A stretch of 11,289 nucleotides of DNA from DASPKM01 sp036402175 (GTDB taxonomy: Bacteria; Bacteroidota; Bacteroidia; Chitinophagales; Chitinophagaceae): NCBI GenBank assembly GCA_036402175.1, contig DASWTK010000145.1, positions 1 through 11,289 on the forward strand, read 5' to 3'. Of the stretch, positions 1 to 4,527 are shown piece by piece. Position 1 is the stretch's first letter, and every line of letters starts with the position of its first letter. The position numbers and the translations under genes were made by a program. The notes below the pieces were generated by a model. That model saw only the letters and a program-made list of their open reading frames with translations. It ran no database searches and was not told the DNA's origin.

Positions 1-565
1 TAAGTGTCAGTTGCAATTTAATAAAAAAGGGCATAAAAGGAAACTCTGCAGCTCATATTCATGCCAGTTATTTGAATATACGCACACAGGTAAAAAAGTG
101 TTTGGCAGTTATGAAAATTAACTTGTGCCCAGGCTGAAAAAAAATACGCGCATTTTCCAATTTCTGGATCGTTGTAATTTTCTGAATATGCTGCTTCGGT
201 CGCGTTGAATCTCCAAATTCTTTAAACCGGCAGATCGACCGCATACTTCGGTTGACTTCGAACTTCAATCACATCACACCAGGTTCCGGATTATTCTACA
301 AAGTCACCCGCATCATCTTCAAATCATCCCCCCGTCGCCACATGCCTTAATGACACTCCACTTATTTTATCTCCCTTAAAATTCTGGACTATGAAAACAT
401 TGTCCCGCCCGTATAAAGTGCGAATTGAAAAATGGAGGAGAAGTTCATATCAACAAAAAATGGCATGCAAAATTACATTTCATTTAAAATATCAACTGAT
501 CAACTTAAATAGTTAACAATCAACATAAACTTAAAATTCATCAAAATTTCGTTGTTTTTGTTTAA

Positions 566-577
566 TTGAGGCCTCAA
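566..577. repeat. 12-bp perfect palindrome, possible operator
   Basis: The bases TTGAGGCCTCAA read the same on both strands. Its half TTGAGGC recurs at 714-720, directly followed by a further TTGAG (721-725), and GCCTCAAAAA (571-580) is the exact reverse complement of 711-720. A symmetric site like this upstream of a gene can be an operator for a dimeric regulator. No regulator gene lies nearby in the window and the function is inferred only from symmetry and repetition. Confidence 0.3.
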
Positions 578-765
578 AAATGCACTTTTGATCCAATAAC
601 CCCAAGAGGAGTTTTAGCTATTTTATTTAACTGAATCTACTTAACTAACAGAATATAAGTGTGATACAAGAATATTTATTACTATAATAATTAGTGGACG
701 ATTTTCACTGTTTTTGAGGCTTGAGTACCGCCTTTTGCCAAAGGTATTAGTAAAACAAAAAGTCA

Positions 766-773
766 AATTTTTG
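766..773 (+). promoter_or_regulatory. Possible -7 box for the lipoprotein gene
   Basis: AATTTTTG matches the Bacteroidota -7 consensus TAnnTTTG at all but the first fixed base. It lies 55 bp before the preferred ATG at 829. I found no TTG element at the expected spacing upstream, so this is a weak candidate in a T-rich stretch. Confidence 0.2.
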
Positions 774-828
774 TGAGTTTCGCGGAACTGGCGTGGAATT
801 TTCTACATTACACCCTACAGAAAAGATT

Positions 829-1293
829 ATGGTAAAAACTATCCCCCTGCTGATCATCCTGTCCTCCTGCCTTTTTGGCTTATCCTTTTGCGGCAAGCCA
901 AAAGAGCCTGACTACATAGATTTTCAAAATCTGAGACTCACGAAGGCCGGCGTGGATAAATCTGTACTGAGTTTGGATCTGAGGTATTACAATCCGAATG
1001 ACTTCAGAATGCAACTGAAAGAAGCTGCCGTAGATGTGTATTTCAACGACAAATTTGTGGGGCATTCAATGCTGGATTCGCTGATAGATATTCCCAGGCG
1101 GGATACCTTTTCTATTCCTGTTCTGATGGAATTAAAGCTGAAGGATGTACTATCGAACGCTGCAAGACTTTTACTGAATCCTGATGTGATGGTAAAGCTT
1201 AACGGTAAGGCGCGACTTGGAAAGGGCGGAATATTTATGAATGTTCCGATTAATTATGAAGGAAAGCAACGGATCGATCTGCTGGGAAAATAA
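829..1293 (+). CDS. LEA14-like (LEA type 2) lipoprotein
   Basis: A predicted 154-residue envelope lipoprotein of the LEA14/WHy (late embryogenesis abundant type 2) kind. These are small beta-sandwich domains, linked in plants to stress tolerance; the bacterial role is poorly defined. The N-terminus is a lipoprotein signal: Lys3, then a hydrophobic run to LSFC, with Cys21 the likely lipidated residue followed by GKPKEPDY. LSSC at 11-14 fits the lipobox rule better but would leave an unusually short signal. The body (about 28-152) carries the family's NPN signature in YYNPNDF (residues 53-59), with alternating strands and the pattern LKEAAVDVYFND. I chose the ATG at 829 because the basic residue and hydrophobic stretch then sit right at the N-terminus. 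An in-frame GTG at 793 would add 12 polar residues before the signal. The gene stands alone on its strand and faces the HMA gene. Confidence 0.75.
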   Translation: MVKTIPLLIILSSCLFGLSFCGKPKEPDYIDFQNLRLTKAGVDKSVLSLDLRYYNPNDFRMQLKEAAVDVYFNDKFVGHSMLDSLIDIPRRDTFSIPVLMELKLKDVLSNAARLLLNPDVMVKLNGKARLGKGGIFMNVPINYEGKQRIDLLGK

Positions 1294-1329
1294 ACGTCGG
1301 ATATTCGAATTTTATTCCCGTTAAAACAT

Positions 1330-1360
1330 AAAAAAAAGCTGCCATGTATTCCGGCAGCTT
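1330..1360 (-). terminator. Rho-independent terminator of the pyrE-HMA unit
   Basis: AAGCTGCC (1336-1343) pairs perfectly with GGCAGCTT (1353-1360) around a 9-base loop. On the - strand the hairpin runs straight into a tract of eight T residues (1337-1330), the classic intrinsic terminator form. It lies 24 bp past the stop of the HMA gene. On the + strand the hairpin is not followed by T residues, so it is expected to act mainly on leftward transcription, although it also lies past the lipoprotein stop. Confidence 0.85.
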
Positions 1361-1384
1361 AAGCAATTTATACAACCAAAAGAG

Positions 1385-1747
1385 CTACTCCTTCATTCCC
1401 CCGCCATCTTCTGGTTTCTTGCAGCATTGGGGTAACTTTTTATAAGATTCCTCATTGGCTGAAATATTATCAGCATCATATCCCACATTAGCGATAGCCG
1501 TCTTTAGATTTTCGACATTCGTACGGTCAGTGATATAAGTGATCTTGGTCGTTTTGCGTTTATAATCGACCACGACCTTGTTTACACCCTCTTCACGACT
1601 GATGAAATTCTCAATTCTTTTCTTGCAACTTTCGCACTGAACGGTTGGAGTCTTGATTGTTACGGTTTGTACGGGTTTTTTAGCCTGACCCAGGGAAACA
1701 GCCGAAACAGCCAGGGTCATCAGCAATAACATCTGAAGTTTTTTCAT
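1385..1747 (-). CDS. Exported heavy-metal-associated (HMA) domain protein
   Basis: A 120-residue protein with a signal peptide (MKKLQMLLLMTLAVSAVSLGQA, cleavage expected near residue 22) followed by one HMA domain, about residues 27-94, with the ferredoxin-like beta-alpha-beta pattern of copper chaperones such as CopZ and Atx1. The metal-binding motif is CESC, Cys38 and Cys41. The usual Met two residues before the first Cys is Val. A second cysteine pair, Cys108-Cys109, sits in the short tail LPQCCKKPEDGGG, so up to four thiols are available. The expected location is the periplasm, where it may bind or pass on a soft metal such as copper or mercury; the metal is not shown by the sequence. It starts 24 bp after the pyrE stop on the same strand and ends at a terminator, so it is probably at least partly co-transcribed with pyrE. 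No metal transporter or metal-responsive regulator is adjacent. Confidence 0.85.
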   Translation of the reverse strand: MKKLQMLLLMTLAVSAVSLGQAKKPVQTVTIKTPTVQCESCKKRIENFISREEGVNKVVVDYKRKTTKITYITDRTNVENLKTAIANVGYDADNISANEESYKKLPQCCKKPEDGGGMKE

Positions 1748-1766
1748 TTTATAGAGTTTGGCAATT

Positions 1767-1774
1767 CAAATTTA
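1767..1774 (-). promoter_or_regulatory. Possible internal -7 box before the HMA gene
   Basis: Read on the - strand, the bases are TAAATTTG, a full match to TAnnTTTG, ending 19 bp before the HMA start codon and overlapping the pyrE stop. No TTG element is found at the normal spacing of about 19 bp; the nearest is too close. It could give the HMA gene its own transcript, but the match may be chance in an AT-rich gap. Confidence 0.3.
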
Positions 1775-2410
1775 ATAAACGCCCTTCCAATTAGCGGGAT
1801 CACGACGCCAATTTAACAAAACAGTTTCCTGGTCGGCCGATACAATGCCTTTATCAATCGCCAGGGAAATCAGGTTCTCATAATTGGTCAGTGAACGGTA
1901 TGGGATACCGGCTTTTTCAAAAGCCTGACCGGCAATATCAAATCCATATGTGAAGATCGATACCATACCTATCACGTCCAGTCCGGCCTCTTTCAAAACA
2001 TCCACCACCTGGAGGCTGCTTTTTCCTGTTGACACCAGGTCTTCGATCACTACAGTTTTTGCGCCTTTTTCGTAATATCCTTCAATCTGATTACCCAAAC
2101 CATGCTCCTTTGGCTTTGGGCGTACATAAACATAAGGCAATTTCAACTGGTCGGCTGCCATCGCTCCCCATGCGATGCCCGCAGTTGCAACACCTGCAAG
2201 TAATTCGGCTTCGGGAAATCCTTCAAAAACTACATTACACATTTCAGATTTGATGAAGTCCCTGATGAAAGGGAAAGAAAGCACCTTGCGGTTATCGCAA
2301 TAAATAGGGCTTTTCCAACCGGAAGCCCATGTAAAAGGTTCGCTTACATTCAGTCGAATGGCATTAATTTGTAATAGTTTTTCAGCTACTGCCCTTTCGT
2401 TTGTTTTCAT
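1772..2410 (-). CDS. pyrE: Orotate phosphoribosyltransferase
   Basis: PyrE joins orotate to PRPP to give orotidine 5'-monophosphate, the fifth step of UMP synthesis, in the cytoplasm. With the start at 2410 the protein has 212 residues, normal for bacterial OPRTases. Visible motifs are FTWASGWKSPIYCDNR near residues 26-41 (substrate-binding N-terminal region), the mobile catalytic loop VRPKPKEHGLGN at about 96-107 with Arg97, Lys99, Lys101 and His103, and the PRPP-binding motif VVIEDLVSTGKS at 120-131. The frame stays open upstream to 2455, but that extension would overlap the divergent NUDIX gene and adds residues the family lacks. ATG at 2416 (two residues longer) is equally possible. No other pyrimidine gene is in the window. 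The HMA gene lies 24 bp downstream. All key residues expected for the family are present. Confidence 0.95.
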   Translation of the reverse strand: MKTNERAVAEKLLQINAIRLNVSEPFTWASGWKSPIYCDNRKVLSFPFIRDFIKSEMCNVVFEGFPEAELLAGVATAGIAWGAMAADQLKLPYVYVRPKPKEHGLGNQIEGYYEKGAKTVVIEDLVSTGKSSLQVVDVLKEAGLDVIGMVSIFTYGFDIAGQAFEKAGIPYRSLTNYENLISLAIDKGIVSADQETVLLNWRRDPANWKGVY

Positions 2411-2439
2411 TGTCATCTGTTGGCGGCAAAGTAATTTTA
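2410..2439 (+). promoter_or_regulatory. Possible promoter of the NUDIX gene
   Basis: TTG (2410-2412) is followed after 19 bp by TAATTTTA (2432-2439), which matches TAnnTTTG except for the last base. The spacing is that expected for the Bacteroidota housekeeping sigma factor. Transcription would begin about 5 nt before the ATG at 2450, giving an almost leaderless message. The upstream element would lie at the start of pyrE. Confidence 0.3.
2427..2434 (-). promoter_or_regulatory. Possible -7 box of pyrE
   Basis: On the - strand, TTACTTTG matches TAnnTTTG at five of its six fixed bases and lies 10 to 16 bp before the two candidate pyrE start codons, a short leader common in this phylum. No TTG at the standard distance is seen. 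It overlaps the candidate NUDIX -7 box at 2432-2439 on the other strand. Confidence 0.35.
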
Positions 2440-2449
2440 AAATTCGCAA

Positions 2450-3082
2450 ATGCATATAAAAATCTACTTTGGGGATAAACCTTTATTTCTCTGTGATGAT
2501 ATTGATAAGGAAATCGCGCCTTATGTGCATCATGATGACGCAGTATTCATTGATGAATTCTCCACACCCGCCATCAAATCGATGATTCATGAAATGAAGC
2601 TGGAAAAGGTGCATGCCGGCATACTGTATCACACGAATCTGGAAGAGCTTAAAAAAGCAGTATTCAGAAAATTTACCTTAATACAGGCTGGAGGCGGGCT
2701 GGTACTGAATCCGTCGAAATCGATGCTTTTTATTTTCAGGAAAGGAAAATGGGACCTTCCGAAAGGCAAACTTGACCCCGGCGAATCCGTTGATCATTGC
2801 GCTTTACGGGAGGTTAAGGAAGAAACAGGCCTGCAGCATGTGCGATTGATCGAGCCCCTGCTGGTAACCTATCACGTGTATGATGAGGATGGGAAACATA
2901 TTCTGAAAGAGACTCATTGGTTCCTGATGCATGCAACCGCCGGCCAGAGACTGGAAGCACAGGAAGACGAACAGATTTCTGATATCCGATGGGTGAGCGA
3001 AAAAGAACTGACCAAATACCTGCGTAATACTTTTCCCCTGATAAAAGACGTATTGAAGGAACACGGGCTTTTAGAGGCGTAA
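2450..3082 (+). CDS. NUDIX hydrolase with extra N-terminal domain
   Basis: A 210-residue cytoplasmic protein of the NUDIX superfamily, which hydrolyses nucleoside diphosphates linked to another group X with the help of divalent cations. The NUDIX box fits the consensus exactly: Gly106, Glu112, Arg120, Glu121, Glu124, Glu125 and Gly127 in the stretch from GKLDPGES to REVKEETGL. It is preceded by GKWDLPKGK (99-107). The NUDIX fold spans about residues 73-195. Residues 1-72 form an extra part (MHIKIYFGDKPLFL at its start) with no motif I recognise; it is not needed for a minimal NUDIX fold and may determine substrate or partner. The substrate cannot be told from the sequence. The ATG at 2450 is the first base of the frame after a 39-bp gap from pyrE, which is transcribed the other way; the closeness suggests shared control. 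The gene converges on the thioesterase gene. Confidence 0.9.
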   Translation: MHIKIYFGDKPLFLCDDIDKEIAPYVHHDDAVFIDEFSTPAIKSMIHEMKLEKVHAGILYHTNLEELKKAVFRKFTLIQAGGGLVLNPSKSMLFIFRKGKWDLPKGKLDPGESVDHCALREVKEETGLQHVRLIEPLLVTYHVYDEDGKHILKETHWFLMHATAGQRLEAQEDEQISDIRWVSEKELTKYLRNTFPLIKDVLKEHGLLEA

Positions 3083-3135
3083 TAAACTCCATTTCGGGCC
3101 TGGATTGAAAAATAAACCACAAGCCCGGCAATTAA

Positions 3136-3558
3136 CTATCGTGGCAAAATAGCCACTGTTAGCCGGCTTACACACGTTAATTTATCTTCTTCATTGTAGA
3201 TCCTGATATCCCACACGTGTGTTTGTCTTCCCAGATGTATCGGGCTGGCATGACCGGTTACATAACCTTCTCTTGCGGACCTGATATGATTAGCATTGAT
3301 CTCAAGGCCAACACAATAAAATTTCGAATGGTCAACAACCAGGGCCGAACCAACACTTCCAAGCGTTTCGGCCAGTACTGCCGAAGCTCCGCCATGAAGC
3401 AATCCATACGGTTGTTTGGTCCGGTGGTCAACAGGCATGCGCGCCCTGAGGTAGTTTTCACCAATCTCAGTCCATTCTATGCCGATATAGTCAGCCATTG
3501 ACCCTTCTCCCAAACGCACGATGTCATCAAGAGTAAGATTTTTATTATGCCAGATCAT
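3136..3558 (-). CDS. Hotdog-fold acyl-CoA thioesterase, MenI/YdiI-like
   Basis: A 140-residue single-domain hotdog thioesterase closely resembling E. coli YdiI (MenI), which hydrolyses 1,4-dihydroxy-2-naphthoyl-CoA in menaquinone synthesis. From memory the shared blocks are MIW at the start, MPVDHRTKQPYGLLHGGAS (about 41-59), GLEINANHIRSAREG (84-98) and SRLTVAIL near the end. The catalytic set is present: Gln49, His55 in LLHGG, and Glu64 as the general base, each offset by one from Q48, H54 and E63 of YdiI. Start: the frame is open to a GTG at 3690, but the ATG at 3558 reproduces the YdiI N-terminus (MIW) and normal length, so the 44-residue extension is rejected. Bacteroidota use menaquinone, which fits a MenI role, but no other men gene is in the window. 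The paralogue EntH (proofreading thioesterase) or a general PaaI-type thioesterase are alternatives, so I give no symbol. Confidence 0.88.
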   Translation of the reverse strand: MIWHNKNLTLDDIVRLGEGSMADYIGIEWTEIGENYLRARMPVDHRTKQPYGLLHGGASAVLAETLGSVGSALVVDHSKFYCVGLEINANHIRSAREGYVTGHASPIHLGRQTHVWDIRIYNEEDKLTCVSRLTVAILPR

Positions 3559-3805
3559 AAGTAAGCTTATTTTTTGCCAGCGGTAAATTATGTCCGGGCG
3601 CAAATCTACGTGCAATTGGAGAAACAAGCGGATCAGGGATCCGGGGTTATAATTTCTATACCGACTGTCGGCCTGCAAACAAACCCTCACAATTTGTGTT
3701 AATTTTAAGACGCTTTTATGCCTTGCAGTTAATGTAGTCCTAAAAAGCCCGGATTATCATCTGCAATGCAAGTCTGGCCGTATATCTGTTCTAATTTGCA
3801 CCAAA

Positions 3806-4522
3806 ATGCAGCGTATGAGTCAGCGATTGTGGTTGAGCCTTGCTTCCCTGGTTTCACTATTCGCAGTTGGTTCTTTTTTTACTTTTTTTTCACCCTCCTG
3901 CGCCCAGGGGGAAAATGCTTACAAAACAATGTCACTAACGCCTTCTCTGCAAAATACTTCGTCTGCCGGTAAAATGACCGGTTCAGAAAATCTTGATACA
4001 GCTACTTTCGGAACAGGTTGCTTCTGGTGCACAGAAGCCATTTTTCAGCAACTGAAAGGTGTTAAGAAAGTTTCATCGGGCTATTCGGGAGGACATGTTG
4101 AAAATCCCAGCTATGAAGAAGTATGCAAGGGCACTACCGGCCATGCTGAGTGCATAGAAGTAGTTTACAATCCACAGGAAATAACCTTTGATGAATTACT
4201 GGAAGTATTCTGGCAAACTCATGATCCAACTACCCTGAATCGCCAGGGAAATGACGTAGGCACGCAATACCGCTCTGTAATTTTTTACCATAGCCAGGAA
4301 CAAAAACAGAAGGCTGAAAAATACAAGTCGGAGTTAAACAAGGCCGGCGCATTTGCCGATCCGATCGTAACAGAGATTTCTCCCGCGGCCACATTTTATG
4401 TAGCTGAAAATTATCATCAGAATTATTACAACAATAATGGATCAGCGCCCTATTGTTATTTTGTGATCAGGCCCAAGCTCGAAAAGTTCACAAAAGTGTT
4501 TAAGGAGAAACTAAAAAAGTAA
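3806..4522 (+). CDS. msrA: Peptide methionine (S)-S-oxide reductase, exported
   Basis: MsrA reduces the S-epimer of methionine sulfoxide in proteins, repairing oxidative damage. The 238-residue product has a hydrophobic N-terminus (about residues 8-30) ending in SPSCAQG, so it should be exported; whether Cys32 is lipidated is uncertain, because the residue three before it is Ser, not Leu. The reductase domain runs from about 66 to 230. It contains the active site GCFWC with catalytic Cys72, then GYSGGHVENPSYEEVCKGTTGHAE, and the substrate-site residues Tyr103, Glu115, Asp150 and Tyr155, which keep the spacing of E. coli Y82, E94, D129 and Y134. Cys217 in APYCYF lies near where a resolving cysteine of long MsrA forms sits; Cys75, Cys107 and Cys116 are further thiols. 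No MsrB domain is fused. TAATTTG at 3792-3798 is an imperfect -7-like sequence just ahead. The stop lies 5 bp from the stop of the convergent topoisomerase gene. Confidence 0.95.
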   Translation: MQRMSQRLWLSLASLVSLFAVGSFFTFFSPSCAQGENAYKTMSLTPSLQNTSSAGKMTGSENLDTATFGTGCFWCTEAIFQQLKGVKKVSSGYSGGHVENPSYEEVCKGTTGHAECIEVVYNPQEITFDELLEVFWQTHDPTTLNRQGNDVGTQYRSVIFYHSQEQKQKAEKYKSELNKAGAFADPIVTEISPAATFYVAENYHQNYYNNNGSAPYCYFVIRPKLEKFTKVFKEKLKK

Positions 4523-4527
4523 TTCAA

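Larger units (their letters stand above)
1..828. other. Long AT-rich region with no supported gene
   Basis: No reading frame here has a recognisable protein or a believable start. A 66-codon frame on the - strand (68-268) has an unremarkable composition and no family resemblance that I can see. The DNA is visibly richer in A and T than the genes to the right, especially from about 400 to 780. It contains a perfect 12-bp palindrome at 566-577 (TTGAGGCCTCAA), a related half-site pair at 714-725 (TTGAGGCTTGAG), and four ATCAAC hexamers between 449 and 524. The first three bases are TAA, but whether they end a gene to the left cannot be told. The part just before 829 should hold the promoter of the lipoprotein gene. 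I saw no tRNA or rRNA signature. An unrecognised small RNA or a decayed gene cannot be excluded. Confidence 0.6.

Noticed and set aside
68..268. A 66-codon frame on the - strand in the leader region
   Set aside because: It has no recognised motif, signal or start signal, and composition looks like translated non-coding DNA.
2411..2455. N-terminal extension of PyrE to 2455
   Set aside because: It would overlap the divergent NUDIX start and its presumed promoter and adds residues not found in the family.
3095..3127. Hairpin CGGGC / GCCCG between the NUDIX and thioesterase genes as a bidirectional terminator
   Set aside because: The stem is only 5 bp, the loop is long and neither side has a T tract; it is too weak to call.
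2814..3131. Overlapping - strand frames of 68-105 codons opposite the NUDIX gene
   Set aside because: They are antisense shadows of a gene with an intact NUDIX box and show no family features.
3559..3690. N-terminal extension of the thioesterase to a GTG at 3690
   Set aside because: The added 44 residues have no counterpart in YdiI-type proteins, and the internal ATG restores the conserved MIW start.
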